Source of the DNA: Thiomicrospira sp.
GTDB lineage: Bacteria; Pseudomonadota; Gammaproteobacteria; Thiomicrospirales; Thiomicrospiraceae
Direction of reading: 5' to 3'
Assembly (NCBI RefSeq): GCF_014859555.1
Contig: NZ_JACUTY010000018.1
Coordinates: forward strand, 1-32,259
Length of the DNA: 32,259 bases
This document shows, piece by piece, positions 1-8,377 of the stretch. Made by a program: the position numbers and the translations under genes. Numbering within the stretch: the first letter of the stretch is position 1; each line of letters starts with the position of its first letter. Under the pieces are notes generated by a model that saw only the letters and a program-made list of their open reading frames with translations, was not told where the DNA came from and did not search any database.

Positions 1-158
1 CGAAGAAGTGACCTTTAAGCCCCGCCCGCAGGGGCTTAGCCAAGTTTCTCAGCTCGGCGTTGTGAACCTTTGCAAGGTCTAGACATTCCTTCAGGTTCAC
101 GCCTTGATCTGAAAAACTTGGCGTTGCCAGAATGAATCAGGGGTTAATCGAGGTGCCC
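1..158. repeat. Inverted-repeat (MITE-like) element, copy 1, left end decayed
   Basis: This stretch is a diverged copy of the element at 12226-12380, in the same orientation. The inner hairpin arms are intact: GCCAAGTT at 39-46 pairs with AACTTGGC at 115-122, and GTGAACCT at 62-69 pairs with AGGTTCAC at 93-100. The right terminus GGGGTTAATCGAGGTGCCC (140-158) is preserved, but the matching left terminus (about 9-23) is degenerate. One inner stem differs from copy 2 by a compensatory C-G to G-C swap, which suggests that the folded form is what is maintained. Its reverse strand translates for some 35 codons without a stop, but I do not regard that as a gene. Confidence 0.7.
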
Positions 159-184
159 GTTTGTAAAAAAACGCATAAATGGAT

Positions 185-198
185 CACCAGGCCTGGTG
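185..198. repeat. Iterated palindrome CACCAGGCCTGGTG upstream of parE
   Basis: A perfect 14-bp palindrome ends 24 bp before the parE GTG start, just upstream of its ribosome binding site. It is one of 12 perfect ACCAGGCCTGGT copies in the window. Its position would put a small hairpin in the 5' untranslated region of the parE message. Confidence 0.9.
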
Positions 199-222
199 GT
201 TGGTTGAGTTAAAGGAGAGTTT

Positions 223-2109
223 GTGAGTCAAGCGTACAATTCGGCAGAAATTGAAGTTTTAACAGGACTGGACCCTGTCCGTAAACGCCCTGGTATGTAC
301 ACCGATACCACTCGCCCCAATCATTTAGCCCAAGAAGTTATCGATAACAGCGTCGATGAAGCCTTAGCTGGCCATGCTTCCGAAATTAATATTACACACT
401 ATGCCGATGGCTCGGTGAGCGTCGAAGATAATGGCCGCGGCATGCCGGTCGATATTCACCCAGAAGAAGGGGTGTCGGGTGTCGAAGTTATATTAACGCG
501 TTTGCACTCCGGTGGTAAATTCTCCAATAAAGCCTATCAATTTTCCGGTGGTTTACACGGTGTGGGGGTGTCGGTTGTAAATGCGTTATCCAAACGTGTT
601 GAAGTCGAAATTAAACGCAATGGTGAGCAATATGCGATTGCGTTCGAACACGGTGTGTTGGTTGAACCGTTAAAAGTAACTGGCAAAGTTGCCAAAAAAA
701 CCAGTGGTACACGATTGCGTTTTTGGCCGGACGCTTCGTTTTTTGATACACCTAAATATGCATTAAGTCGCCTTAAACACTTATTAAGAGCCAAAGCCGT
801 TTTATGTCCCGGTTTAACGGTTAATTTTTTAGATGAAGTCAGTGGAGAGCAAACCAGTTGGCATTATGAAGACGGTTTAAGAGATTATTTAAATCAATCT
901 TTAGAAGGCTTGGAGCGTTTGCCACTAGAAGGTTTTGTGGGCACTCAGTCCTCGGATAACGAAGCCGCATCTTGGGCGATTGCCTGGTTAGAAGAACCGC
1001 ATGAAGCGCTCAACGAAAGTTATGTAAACCTTATCCCTACACCGCAAGGTGGTACACACGTAAACGGGCTGCGCCAAGGCATCACCGATGCGGTACGCGA
1101 GTTTTGTGAGTTTCGCAATTTGATCCCTCGTGGGGTCAAATTGTCGCCGGATGACGTGTGGCAGAATGTCGCGTTTGTGTTGTCGGCTAAACTTCGCGAC
1201 CCGCAATTTGCGGGGCAAACAAAAGAACGGTTGTCTTCACGTGAATGCGTGCCGTTTATTTCGGGCGTGGTGAAGGATGCCTTGAGTTTGTGGCTAAACC
1301 AGCATACCGGAATTGCCGAAAAAATTGCCGAATTGGCGATTAATAATGCGCAAACCCGTAATAAAAAAGCCCGCCAAGTCTTGCGTAAAAAAATCACTTC
1401 TGGTCCCGCCTTGCCGGGCAAATTAGCCGATTGTACCGAAACCGATTTGAGTTTAACCGAGTTGTTTTTGGTGGAGGGGGATTCGGCCGGAGGCTCCGCA
1501 AAACAAGCGCGTAACAAACGTTTTCAAGCCATTATGCCGTTAAGAGGCAAAATTCTAAACACTTGGGAAATCGACTCCAATCAAATCTTAGCCTCGCAAG
1601 AAGTGCATGATATTAGCGTAGCTATTGGGGTGGATCCAGCTTCCGAAGATTTATCGAGTTTACGTTACGGAAAAATTTGTATTTTGGCCGATGCCGACTC
1701 GGATGGCGCGCACATTGCTACTTTAATTTGTGCCTTGTTTGTACGCCACTTCCCAACTCTGGTTGAGAACGGCCATGTGTATGTGGCGATGCCGCCTTTG
1801 TATCGTATTGATGTCGGTAAAAACGTATTTTACGCGCTGGACGAGGCTGAACGCCAAGGTGTATTGGATCGTATTCAAGCCGAAAAACTAGCAGGCAAAG
1901 TCCAAGTCACACGCTTTAAAGGTTTGGGTGAAATGAACCCGATTCAATTAAGAGAAACCACTATGTCGCCAGAAACACGTCGTCTTGTGCAATTAACTCT
2001 AGAAGCCGAACATGCTTATCCGATGATGGACATGATGTTGGCTAAAAAGCGCGCGCCTGATCGCAAAGCTTGGCTAGAGAAAAACGGCGATTTGGCTGAG
2101 GTGATCTAG
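223..2109 (+). CDS. parE: DNA topoisomerase IV subunit B (ParE)
   Basis: ParE is the ATPase subunit of topoisomerase IV, which works with ParC to decatenate daughter chromosomes. The 628 residues are the usual length for the family. The GHKL ATPase fold is visible: the EVIDNSVDEA motif is near residues 38-47, DNGRG is at 69-73 and GGLHGVGVSVVN is near 109-120. The TOPRIM metal-binding elements EGDSAGG (418-424) and DADSDG (490-495) follow. ParE rather than GyrB is favoured by the short length and the lack of the GyrB insertion. The start is GTG, supported by AAAGGAGAG at 211-219. The stop overlaps the next start as TAGTG, so the following lipoprotein gene is probably co-translated. Confidence 0.96.
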   Translation: MSQAYNSAEIEVLTGLDPVRKRPGMYTDTTRPNHLAQEVIDNSVDEALAGHASEINITHYADGSVSVEDNGRGMPVDIHPEEGVSGVEVILTRLHSGGKFSNKAYQFSGGLHGVGVSVVNALSKRVEVEIKRNGEQYAIAFEHGVLVEPLKVTGKVAKKTSGTRLRFWPDASFFDTPKYALSRLKHLLRAKAVLCPGLTVNFLDEVSGEQTSWHYEDGLRDYLNQSLEGLERLPLEGFVGTQSSDNEAASWAIAWLEEPHEALNESYVNLIPTPQGGTHVNGLRQGITDAVREFCEFRNLIPRGVKLSPDDVWQNVAFVLSAKLRDPQFAGQTKERLSSRECVPFISGVVKDALSLWLNQHTGIAEKIAELAINNAQTRNKKARQVLRKKITSGPALPGKLADCTETDLSLTELFLVEGDSAGGSAKQARNKRFQAIMPLRGKILNTWEIDSNQILASQEVHDISVAIGVDPASEDLSSLRYGKICILADADSDGAHIATLICALFVRHFPTLVENGHVYVAMPPLYRIDVGKNVFYALDEAERQGVLDRIQAEKLAGKVQVTRFKGLGEMNPIQLRETTMSPETRRLVQLTLEAEHAYPMMDMMLAKKRAPDRKAWLEKNGDLAEVI

Positions 2110-3830
2110 TGAAATTAATCGGGCGTGTTTTTTTAGGGGTTTGTGTATTAAGTTTAATGGGTTGCGGACAGTTACAGACCAAGTCGACGCCAGTCAGTCA
2201 GGCTGATTCTGCAAATTCAACTGTCAATAAGACACCGAAAACCAAGCTTGATCCCGCCACCATGTTTGAAATTATGATGGGGGAAATGCTTGCGCAGAAG
2301 GGTGATCTTATTAGTGCTTATAACTTAATTTATGCCTCTGCCAAAAATACGCGTGATCCTGCTTTAGCTGAGCGTGCGTTTCAATTGGCGATGAGTGCGT
2401 TCTATGCAGAGGGTATTGATAAAAGCGCACGTCTTTGGCGTGAAATGAACCCGCAAGACCCGACACCTTGGCGTGTGGGTTACATTATGGCGTTACGCCA
2501 AGGTGAGTTAAATGACGCGTTAGAGTTTTGGCATGCCTATCGTAAGCGTTCCGATCTAAGTTTAGAAGATGATCTAAGAAATTCTGCCGCTCAAGTTGTG
2601 CAGTCGACACCGCCCGAAACTGGCGTGGCTTTTTTTAAAGCCCTCTACCAACTTTACCCTAACGAGTGGGCGGCGGGTTATTCCTATGGTTATGCCGCCG
2701 ATCAATATGGCCGGGTAGACTTAGCCGTGGAGGTGCTTGAGGAAGTCGTTGATCAACACCAAGCCCCCGCAGAAGTTTATTATGCGTTGGCCAACTTATA
2801 TGTCGAAAATGATTTATTTAAACGTGGCTTAACTAAATTGGCAAGTTACGTTAAGTCCCATCCTAAAGACTGGATGATGCAGGAACGTTATGCACGTTTA
2901 GAAGCCAAGGCCTCACTTTATAATCAAGCCAAACAACGTTATGCACGCATTGTCGAAGCGAATCCAAATGCCTATACCTCAAAATTATCCTTGGCTTTGC
3001 TAGAGCTAGAGCAAGGCGATTTAGCGGTGGCAAAACAACAGTTAGAAACGCTGTTAAAAATTGAAGGTTATCAGGATGTTAGTCATTACTATCTGGGTGT
3101 GGTAGCGAAAAATCAGGGTGACTATGTACAGGCACGTTCTCATTTGGAACGCGTTGTCCATCCAAATTACCAGTTGGATGCTAACCTACTGATTTCACAA
3201 ATTCTATTTGAAACTCGAAGCCTGGATGCGGCTTTGCAGTATCTGGATCAGTTGCAACCATCCGATGATCAGGAACAGGTCAAAATACTCCGTGCGCGTG
3301 GTATCTTTTATGGGCAATCGGGCGAATGGGCGAGTGCGGCCGATCAATATCGGTTGGCTTTAGAATTGTCGATTGAGCGACTCACATTGAGTTATTCGTT
3401 GGCAATGGCGTTATACGAACTGGGTGCCTACGATGAGTACGAGCAGATTATAAAAGAGGTGTTAAAAGACCATCCTGATGAGCCAGATGCGTTGAATGCA
3501 CTTGGGTTTTATTATGTGGAGCAAAATCGACAACTGGACGAAGCCGCACGCTTATTAAATCGCGCCCTAGAGCTCGCACCCAATAGCTATCATATTATCG
3601 ACAGCTTGGCTTGGTTGGCTTATAAAGAGCAACGTTATACCGAAGCCGAAAAATATATTGAGCAGGCCTGGTCACTCAATCAAAATGATGAAGTGTTAAT
3701 ACACATGATCAAAATTAAGTGGGCGTTAAAAAAATATAATCAAGCACAAACCCTATGGGAAAAACACCATAAGCAATTCCCGGATAATCCGATTTTGCCC
3801 GACTTGATGAAACAGTTAAAAACTAAGTAA
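2109..3830 (+). CDS. TPR-repeat lipoprotein
   Basis: This is a 573-residue tetratricopeptide protein with a lipoprotein signal peptide. A basic start and a hydrophobic stretch lead to a lipobox L-M-G-C, with the acylated cysteine at residue 19. The rest is helical TPR-type repeats, clearest in the last third, where ALNALGFYYVEQNR and a following LNRALELAP unit fit the consensus. It starts with GTG overlapping the parE stop by one base. Proteins of this kind typically act as scaffolds in envelope biogenesis, and the substrate here cannot be read from sequence. In related genomes, as I recall, lolB and ispE lie between this type of gene and tRNA-Gln; here the 207-bp gap is too short for either. 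Confidence 0.85.
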   Translation: MKLIGRVFLGVCVLSLMGCGQLQTKSTPVSQADSANSTVNKTPKTKLDPATMFEIMMGEMLAQKGDLISAYNLIYASAKNTRDPALAERAFQLAMSAFYAEGIDKSARLWREMNPQDPTPWRVGYIMALRQGELNDALEFWHAYRKRSDLSLEDDLRNSAAQVVQSTPPETGVAFFKALYQLYPNEWAAGYSYGYAADQYGRVDLAVEVLEEVVDQHQAPAEVYYALANLYVENDLFKRGLTKLASYVKSHPKDWMMQERYARLEAKASLYNQAKQRYARIVEANPNAYTSKLSLALLELEQGDLAVAKQQLETLLKIEGYQDVSHYYLGVVAKNQGDYVQARSHLERVVHPNYQLDANLLISQILFETRSLDAALQYLDQLQPSDDQEQVKILRARGIFYGQSGEWASAADQYRLALELSIERLTLSYSLAMALYELGAYDEYEQIIKEVLKDHPDEPDALNALGFYYVEQNRQLDEAARLLNRALELAPNSYHIIDSLAWLAYKEQRYTEAEKYIEQAWSLNQNDEVLIHMIKIKWALKKYNQAQTLWEKHHKQFPDNPILPDLMKQLKTK

Positions 3831-3981
3831 TTGATTTTTAAAGCTTGTCGTAGAGCTAGGCTCATTGTATAGTTAAGCTTAATTCAGACGAGCGGATTAC
3901 CCCATTCGATTAAGTTGCATACTAAGGTGATGATTTATGAATAAGCCACGTATAAAAATTCAAAAAAACGTCAACTTTTAC

Positions 3982-4009
3982 TTGATCTTTTCGCCAATCA
4001 ATGGATAAT
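3982..4009 (+). promoter_or_regulatory. Sigma-70-type promoter for tRNA-Gln
   Basis: TTGATC at 3982-3987 and GATAAT at 4004-4009 are separated by 16 bp, placing the start site about 20 bp before the mature tRNA. The rest of the 3831-4037 gap shows no gene. Confidence 0.6.
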
Positions 4010-4037
4010 ACGCACCTGTCTTACGACAGAGATCTTT

Positions 4038-4112
4038 TGGGCCGTAGCCAAGCGGTAAGGCAGCGGGTTTTGATCCCGTCATGCGAAGGTTCGAATCCTT
4101 CCGGCCCAGCCA
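4038..4112 (+). tRNA. tRNA-Gln (anticodon TTG)
   Basis: A complete cloverleaf is present. The acceptor arm pairs TGGGCCG (4038-4044) with CGGCCCA (4102-4108). The anticodon loop TTTTGAT is closed by GCGGG/CCCGT and gives anticodon TTG. The T arm is GAAGG-TTCGAAT-CCTTC. The discriminator is G and the CCA end is encoded at 4110-4112. Confidence 0.97.
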
Positions 4113-4163
4113 TCTCACCCTTATTCCCCAAATTCAGTTTATCCTCGACAGGAGCCGCCATTA

Positions 4164-5123
4164 ATGGCTAACAAAAGTGTCATGATATTTGCGGGAAATG
4201 CAAATGTCACTCTTGCAGAGAACATCTCCCTCTATTTAGATCAACCACTTGGTAAAGCAAATGTAGGCCGTTTTAGTGATGGCGAAATCATGGTCGAGAT
4301 TACTGAATCTGTCCGTGGTCGAGACGTTTATGTCCTACAACCGACTTGCACACCTGAACCCGCCGTCAACTTGATGGAAATGCTGGTAATGATTGATGCG
4401 CTTAAGCGAGCCTCCGCTAAACGTATTACGGCCGTTGTGCCTTATTACGGGTTTGCTCGTCAAGATCGTCGCCCACATTCGGCTCGAGTGCCGATTACGG
4501 CTCGCCTAGCCGCCGATATGATTACCTTAGCCGGTGCTGATCGCGTGATTACGGTGGACTTGCACTCGGATCAGATTCAAGGGTTCTTTGATATTCCAGT
4601 TGATAACATCTACGCCTCGCCTGTGTTGGTTGAAGATATGCTGAAAGAGTTAGATGTCAGCAATGCAACTGTTGTGTCACCGGATGTTGGTGGTGTGGTG
4701 CGTGCACGTGCTGTGGCGAAAGCCTTAAATGCTGATTTGGCGATTATTGACAAACGTCGTCCAAAAGCCAATGTGTCACAAGTTATGCATGTTATCGGTG
4801 AAGTAAAAGGCCGTGATTGTATCGTGGTAGATGACATGGTGGATACGGCGGGCACGTTATGCAAAGCCGCAGCGGCCTTAATGGAAAATGGTGCCAAGAG
4901 TGTGACCGCGTATGCAACGCATGCGGTACTGTCGGGTCCGGCGGTTGAAAATATTCGTAAGTCGATGCTTAAAGAATTGGTCGTGACCGATACAATTCCA
5001 CAATCCGCCGAAGCTATGGCTTGTGATAAAATTCGCCAGGTATCAATTGCCTCAATGTTAGGTGAAACGATTCGTCGCGTAAATAATGAAGAATCGGTGA
5101 CCGCGTTAATGCCTGAAATCTAA
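4164..5123 (+). CDS. prs: Ribose-phosphate pyrophosphokinase (PRPP synthetase)
   Basis: The enzyme transfers pyrophosphate from ATP to ribose 5-phosphate, making PRPP for nucleotide, histidine, tryptophan and NAD synthesis in the cytoplasm. The 319 residues match the family length. The flexible-loop motif [10 protein letters not shown] is at 94-103, [12 protein letters not shown] is near 131-142, and the PRPP-binding loop [10 protein letters not shown] is at 222-231. ATG 4164 follows CAGGAG at 4149-4154. The gene stands alone between tRNA-Gln and a strong terminator at 5150-5190, so it is likely a single-gene transcript. Confidence 0.97.
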   Translation: MANKSVMIFAGNANVTLAENISLYLDQPLGKANVGRFSDGEIMVEITESVRGRDVYVLQPTCTPEPAVNLMEMLVMIDALKRASAKRITAVVPYYGFARQDRRPHSARVPITARLAADMITLAGADRVITVDLHSDQIQGFFDIPVDNIYASPVLVEDMLKELDVSNATVVSPDVGGVVRARAVAKALNADLAIIDKRRPKANVSQVMHVIGEVKGRDCIVVDDMVDTAGTLCKAAAALMENGAKSVTAYATHAVLSGPAVENIRKSMLKELVVTDTIPQSAEAMACDKIRQVSIASMLGETIRRVNNEESVTALMPEI

Positions 5124-5149
5124 ATCGGTGGTTAATTAAATGGTTCGAA

Positions 5150-5190
5150 AGCCGAGTAAGCACCAGGCCTGGCACTTACTCGGCTTTTTT
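5150..5190 (+). terminator. Rho-independent terminator of prs, with palindrome in the loop
   Basis: A 10-bp stem pairs GCCGAGTAAG (5151-5160) with CTTACTCGGC (5175-5184) and is followed by six T residues. The loop carries a one-mismatch copy of the iterated palindrome (ACCAGGCCTGGC at 5162-5173), which can fold as a second hairpin on top of the stem. Confidence 0.9.
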
Positions 5191-5205
5191 GTTTGTTAAT
5201 TTAGA

Positions 5206-5234
5206 TTGGAAAATAGCTGTGAAATCAGTATAAT
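5206..5234 (+). promoter_or_regulatory. Sigma-70-type promoter for rplY-pth-ychF
   Basis: TTGGAA at 5206-5211 and TATAAT at 5229-5234 are spaced by 17 bp. This supports a transcript starting near 5241, downstream of the longest in-frame start and upstream of the ATG chosen for rplY at 5311. Confidence 0.75.
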
Positions 5235-5310
5235 GCACGCTTTCCTTTATCTGGTCGCGGGTAAAGGCTTATTGAATTGGGTTTTAAACCCTGTTAACGG
5301 AGTAATCACT

Positions 5311-5898
5311 ATGAGTGAAGTATGGACAGCAGAAGTTCGCTCGACTGAGGGGAAAGGTGCGAGCCGCCGCCTTCGTCATGCGGGCAAAGTACCGGCTATT
5401 ATTTACGGTTCAGATAAAGAGGCCGTGTCGGTCACCTTTCAAGGTAACTTTGTAAAAAAAGCCCTAGTCGATATTGATATTTACAACACTGTATTTACGG
5501 TTGATGTAAAAGGCGGTAGCAAAGAAAAAGTCATCATTAAAGATATGCAAAGACACCCGGCTCGTGCTGATGTTATGCACTTGGACTTGCAGCGTGTAAC
5601 CGATAAGACGCTTGTTACTAAGCGCATTCCTATCAAGTTTACTGGCGCGGCAAAAGCACCGGGCGTTAAGCTAGGTGGTTTGATGACTTTCTTCCAGAAA
5701 ACGGTTGAAATTCGTTGTACCGCTAAAGACCTTCCAAAAGCCATCGAAATTGATGTGTCTACCATGGAAGCCGGCGCTAACCTTCGTTTGTCTGACCTTA
5801 AATTGCCAAAAGGCGTTGAAGTTATGGCCTTGTTGCACGGCAATACAGACTATGACCAAGCCGTTGTCGGTATCGGTAAAGTTAGAACTAAAGCTTAA
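5311..5898 (+). CDS. rplY: 50S ribosomal protein L25 (long Ctc/TL5 form)
   Basis: L25 binds 5S rRNA in the large ribosomal subunit. The 195-residue product is the long form: an N-terminal L25 beta-barrel (about residues 5-95, beginning WTAEVRSTEGKGASRRLR) plus the C-terminal TL5-type domain. I chose ATG 5311 because it follows AACGGAG (5296-5302) and gives the family N-terminus. An in-frame reading opens 105 bp earlier, but that segment contains the promoter at 5206-5234. The gene begins a probable operon with pth and ychF, a common arrangement in gammaproteobacteria. Confidence 0.95.
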   Translation: MSEVWTAEVRSTEGKGASRRLRHAGKVPAIIYGSDKEAVSVTFQGNFVKKALVDIDIYNTVFTVDVKGGSKEKVIIKDMQRHPARADVMHLDLQRVTDKTLVTKRIPIKFTGAAKAPGVKLGGLMTFFQKTVEIRCTAKDLPKAIEIDVSTMEAGANLRLSDLKLPKGVEVMALLHGNTDYDQAVVGIGKVRTKA

Positions 5899-5940
5899 TA
5901 TTTAGGTTTTTACAAACCTAACCTTCAGGAACCAGCGTTT

Positions 5941-6519
5941 ATGTCCTCTGTTCAACTCATTGTCGGTCTGGGAAATCCAGGCGAGCAATATGACCAGACC
6001 CGACATAACGCTGGTTTTTGGTTTGTGGAGGAAATAGCCCGTCAACAAAATTCGGTGTTTCGTCCAGAAACCAAATTTCTAGGTCAAGTAGCTAAGATTG
6101 ATTTGAATGGCCACCAGGCCTGGTTGCTTAAACCTATGACTTTTATGAATCGTTCGGGTCAGTCTATTCAAGCCCTAGCCAACTTTTATCGTCTGTCGCC
6201 AGAGCAAGTGTTGGTCGCGCATGATGAGCTCGACTTGCCAGTCGGGGTTGCAAAGCTCAAAACCGGCGGTGGTCATGGTGGTCACAATGGACTGCGTGAC
6301 ACGATTGCCGCATTAGGTAGTCCCGGTTTTCAGCGTTTGCGGTTAGGCATTGACCACCCAGGAGATCGCCATCAAGTGGTCAATTATGTATTGAAATCCC
6401 CGTCTAAGATCGAACGTCAAAAAATAGATGACGCCATTTATGACGCCACGCGCGTGCTAGCCGATATTTTAGCGGGTGATTTTGCCAAAGCGATGAATCA
6501 ACTTCATACGCGCAGTTAA
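5941..6519 (+). CDS. pth: Peptidyl-tRNA hydrolase
   Basis: Pth releases tRNA from prematurely dropped peptidyl-tRNA. The 192 residues are full length. GLGNPG is at 9-14, the catalytic His is H22 in TRHNAGFW, and the second catalytic residue is D95 in AHDELDLP. The glycine-rich [12 protein letters not shown] motif follows near residue 110. Residues Q-A-W at 59-61 are encoded by a perfect iterated palindrome (6113-6124). It lies 42 bp after rplY and 20 bp before ychF on the same strand. Confidence 0.97.
   Translation: MSSVQLIVGLGNPGEQYDQTRHNAGFWFVEEIARQQNSVFRPETKFLGQVAKIDLNGHQAWLLKPMTFMNRSGQSIQALANFYRLSPEQVLVAHDELDLPVGVAKLKTGGGHGGHNGLRDTIAALGSPGFQRLRLGIDHPGDRHQVVNYVLKSPSKIERQKIDDAIYDATRVLADILAGDFAKAMNQLHTRS
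6113..6124. repeat. Iterated palindrome inside pth
   Basis: A perfect ACCAGGCCTGGT, read in the frame that gives Gln-Ala-Trp. Confidence 0.9.
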
Positions 6520-6539
6520 CTAATTTTAAGGAGTGTTCG

Positions 6540-7631
6540 ATGGGAATTAAATGCGGAATTGTGGGTTTACCAAACGTGGGCAAATCCACTTTATTTAATG
6601 CCTTAACCAACGCCGGTATTGATGCGGCTAACTACCCATTTTGTACTATCGAACCGAATGTTGGCATCGTACCCGTGCCGGACGCGCGTCAAGATAAATT
6701 GGCTGAAATTGTCAAACCCGAACGTGTTTTATCGGCCACGATGGAGTTTGTGGATATTGCAGGCCTGGTAGAAGGCGCTTCAAAAGGTGAAGGCTTAGGC
6801 AATAAATTCCTCGCAACTATCCGTGAAACCGACGCGATTACCCAAGTCGTGCGTTGTTTTGAAAATGATGACATCGTGCATGTTGCGGGCAAAGTTGACC
6901 CATTATCGGATATTGATATTATCAATACCGAATTGGTGTTAGCCGATATGGAATCGATTGATAAAGCCATTCAGAAAGTCCAGCGTATTGCCAAAAGCGG
7001 CAATAAAGAAGCCGCCGCGCGTTTAGCCGTACTAGAAAAAGTTTCCGCCGAAATTGCCGAAGGAAAATTGGTTCGTAATGTCGATTTAACTAAAGACGAG
7101 CAAGCTGAACTTTACGACCTGCACTTGTTAACCATCAAGCCCATGATGTATATCGCCAACGTTAACGAAGATGGATTCGAAAATAACCCATTTTTGGACG
7201 CGGTTTGCAAGATAGCGGAAGAGCAGGGTGCGGTAGTCGTGCCAGTTTGTGCTGCGATTGAATCCGAAATTGCCGAGTTGGATGACGAAGACAAAATGGA
7301 TTTCTTACAGGGTATGGGCTTAGAAGAGCCTGGTCTTAACCGCGTAATCCGTGCTGGCTACAGTCTATTAGGCCTACAGACCTACTTTACCGCCGGTGTG
7401 AAAGAAGTACGCGCCTGGACAGTCAAAGTCGGCGCTACCGCCCCTCAGGCGGCAGGAGTGATTCATACCGATTTCGAGAAAGGCTTTATCCGTGCCGAAG
7501 TCACCGCCTATGAAGACTTTGTTAAATACAACGGCGAGCAAGGTGCAAAAGAAGCCGGTAAGTTACGCCTAGAAGGCAAAGAATATATCGTGCAAGATGG
7601 CGACGTCATGCATTTCCGTTTTAACGTATAA
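6540..7631 (+). CDS. ychF: Redox-regulated ATPase/GTPase YchF (OLA1 family)
   Basis: YchF is a conserved Obg-family P-loop ATPase that associates with ribosomes and affects translation and oxidative-stress responses. The 363 residues are full length. The P-loop GLPNVGKST is at 9-17, the switch II region [21 protein letters not shown] follows near residue 72, and a C-terminal TGS domain ends in [18 protein letters not shown] 6540 follows TAAGGAG. It is the last gene of the rplY-pth-ychF run. Confidence 0.97.
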   Translation: MGIKCGIVGLPNVGKSTLFNALTNAGIDAANYPFCTIEPNVGIVPVPDARQDKLAEIVKPERVLSATMEFVDIAGLVEGASKGEGLGNKFLATIRETDAITQVVRCFENDDIVHVAGKVDPLSDIDIINTELVLADMESIDKAIQKVQRIAKSGNKEAAARLAVLEKVSAEIAEGKLVRNVDLTKDEQAELYDLHLLTIKPMMYIANVNEDGFENNPFLDAVCKIAEEQGAVVVPVCAAIESEIAELDDEDKMDFLQGMGLEEPGLNRVIRAGYSLLGLQTYFTAGVKEVRAWTVKVGATAPQAAGVIHTDFEKGFIRAEVTAYEDFVKYNGEQGAKEAGKLRLEGKEYIVQDGDVMHFRFNV

Positions 7632-7639
7632 CATCTGCA

Positions 7640-7657
7640 ACCACCAGGCCTGGTGGT
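7640..7657. repeat. Iterated palindrome, 18-bp version
   Basis: ACCACCAGGCCTGGTGGT is a perfect 18-bp palindrome just after the ychF stop. There is no T-run, so it is not an ordinary terminator. The same 18-mer recurs at 27754-27771. Confidence 0.9.
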
Positions 7658-7687
7658 GGCAAAAGCCATCAGCCCTGCATAAAAGTT

Positions 7688-7715
7688 TTGACAAAATCCA
7701 AAACTTCCTTATAAT
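7688..7715 (+). promoter_or_regulatory. Sigma-70 promoter for tRNA-Met
   Basis: Consensus TTGACA (7688-7693) and consensus TATAAT (7710-7715) with a 16-bp spacer, 13 bp before the tRNA. Confidence 0.88.
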
Positions 7716-7728
7716 ACGCGCATCTTTT

Positions 7729-7805
7729 GGCTACATAGCTCAGTTGGTTAGAGCACATCACTCATAATGATGGGGTCCCAGGTTCGAATCCCGGTGTAGC
7801 CACCA
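7729..7805 (+). tRNA. tRNA-Met (anticodon CAT, elongator type); integration site
   Basis: The acceptor arm pairs GGCTACA (7729-7735) with TGTAGCC (7795-7801). The anticodon stem-loop is CATCA-CTCATAA-TGATG. The CCA end is encoded at 7803-7805. The standard first acceptor pair and the sequence style point to the elongator rather than the initiator tRNA. The last 15 bases recur at 9529-9543, showing that the 3' end has been used as an attachment site. Confidence 0.96.
7791..7805. repeat. Attachment-site direct repeat, tRNA copy
   Basis: CCGGTGTAGCCACCA forms the tRNA-Met 3' end. An identical 15-mer lies at 9529-9543, 1.7 kb downstream and outside any tRNA. Recombination of tyrosine integrases at a tRNA 3' end leaves this pattern. 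Confidence 0.8.
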
Positions 7806-7818
7806 AACATTAAAATCA

Positions 7819-7840
7819 ACCCGCTTCATGCGGGTTTTTT
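7819..7840 (+). terminator. Terminator after tRNA-Met
   Basis: ACCCGC (7819-7824) pairs with GCGGGT (7830-7835) around a 5-base loop, with T residues to 7840. A similar terminator follows the second attachment-site copy at about 9557-9581. Confidence 0.85.
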
Positions 7841-7935
7841 GTGCCTAAAATCAACGGTTTAGCGCCACTCCTATCTAATTCCCTGTTTCATGGTGTTGCA
7901 CTTATTACCACTAAATTGCAAAATGGAGTGGGGTG

Positions 7936-7991
7936 AAAAGTGGGGTAAATTGATTTTTACCCCCTGCTGGAATAATTTCTACCCCACTTTT
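7936..7991. repeat. 12-bp inverted repeat, probable integrase arm-type sites
   Basis: AAAAGTGGGGTA (7936-7947) is repeated in inverted form as TACCCCACTTTT (7980-7991). A partial TTTTTACCCC lies between them, and GAGTGGGGTG just before. GTGGGGTA-type repeats between a tRNA and an integrase start are what arm-type integrase or excisionase sites look like. The function is inferred. Confidence 0.5.
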
Positions 7992-8027
7992 AGTGTTCTA
8001 AGCCAATAAATCAGGGCACCCAAGACA

Positions 8028-8129
8028 ATGAATCTGACGGATACAGCAATTAGAAAAGCAAAAGCGATGGGTAAGACTCAAAAAATGCCAGATGGTAAAG
8101 GTTTGACAGTCCAGTTCATTTATAAATGA
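8028..8129 (+). pseudogene. Integrase N-terminal remnant (P4-type tyrosine recombinase)
   Basis: ATG 8028 opens 33 codons beginning MNLTDTAIRKAKAMGKTQKM and ending at TGA 8127-8129. This matches the N-terminal DUF4102-like start of P4-type integrases (LTDtaIrkAK followed by a DGkGL motif). The remaining 350 or so residues expected for the family are missing. Its place directly after tRNA-Met and the arm-type repeats is where such an integrase would sit. A C-terminal remnant lies beyond the second attachment-site copy. Confidence 0.72.
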
Positions 8130-8144
8130 CAGGGTCATTGTAGA

Positions 8145-8175
8145 TAAAAAAACCGCCTTTAATTGGTGGTTTTTT
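8145..8175. terminator. Bidirectional terminator-like hairpin
   Basis: An A-run, then AACCGCC (8151-8157) pairing with GGTGGTT (8165-8171), then a T-run. It could stop transcription on either strand, insulating the abiF cassette from the integrase remnant. Confidence 0.6.
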
Positions 8176-8301
8176 ATTGAAGCCATTGAAATGCTTGTTT
8201 AGGTCAAACTTTTGACTTGGTTTACTTATTATCGCTCTACAGTCTGGATTCATACATGAAGTGCAAAACTTTAAGTGAACATTCAACGTTTCCGTTTTTT
8301 G

Positions 8302-8342
8302 GTGCTTGACGAAATTGATATGCAGAAACCCTTTAAAACAGG
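8302..8342. repeat. 41-bp direct repeat, left copy flanking the abiF cassette
   Basis: This 41-bp block matches 9464-9504 with two visible mismatches and contains the shared core TTGATATGCAGAAACCC. Weaker similarity extends upstream to about 8246 (compare GGATTCATACATGAAG with GGATTCAAACATGAGG at about 9390). The pair brackets the ncRNA and the AbiF-like gene. Confidence 0.8.
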
Positions 8343-8371
8343 TTGACTAATATCTATATCGTCACTAGAAT
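8343..8371 (+). promoter_or_regulatory. Promoter of the AbiF-associated RNA
   Basis: TTGACT at 8343-8348 and TAGAAT at 8366-8371 with an optimal 17-bp spacer. Transcription would start near 8378, a few bases before the structured RNA. Confidence 0.65.
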
Positions 8372-8377
8372 TATAGT

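Noticed and set aside
1-158. Small protein on the reverse strand of the inverted-repeat elements
   Set aside because: Both copies translate to a similar 35-residue string, but there is no clear start or ribosome binding site, and stem covariation shows the structure is what is conserved.
5206-5310. Longer N-terminus for rplY
   Set aside because: The segment contains a TTGGAA-17-TATAAT promoter and no family similarity; ATG 5311 has a good ribosome binding site.
6760-6769. CAGGCCTGGT in ychF as a full copy of the iterated palindrome
   Set aside because: Only the inner part matches, and it encodes the conserved AGLVEGA motif, so protein constraint can explain it.
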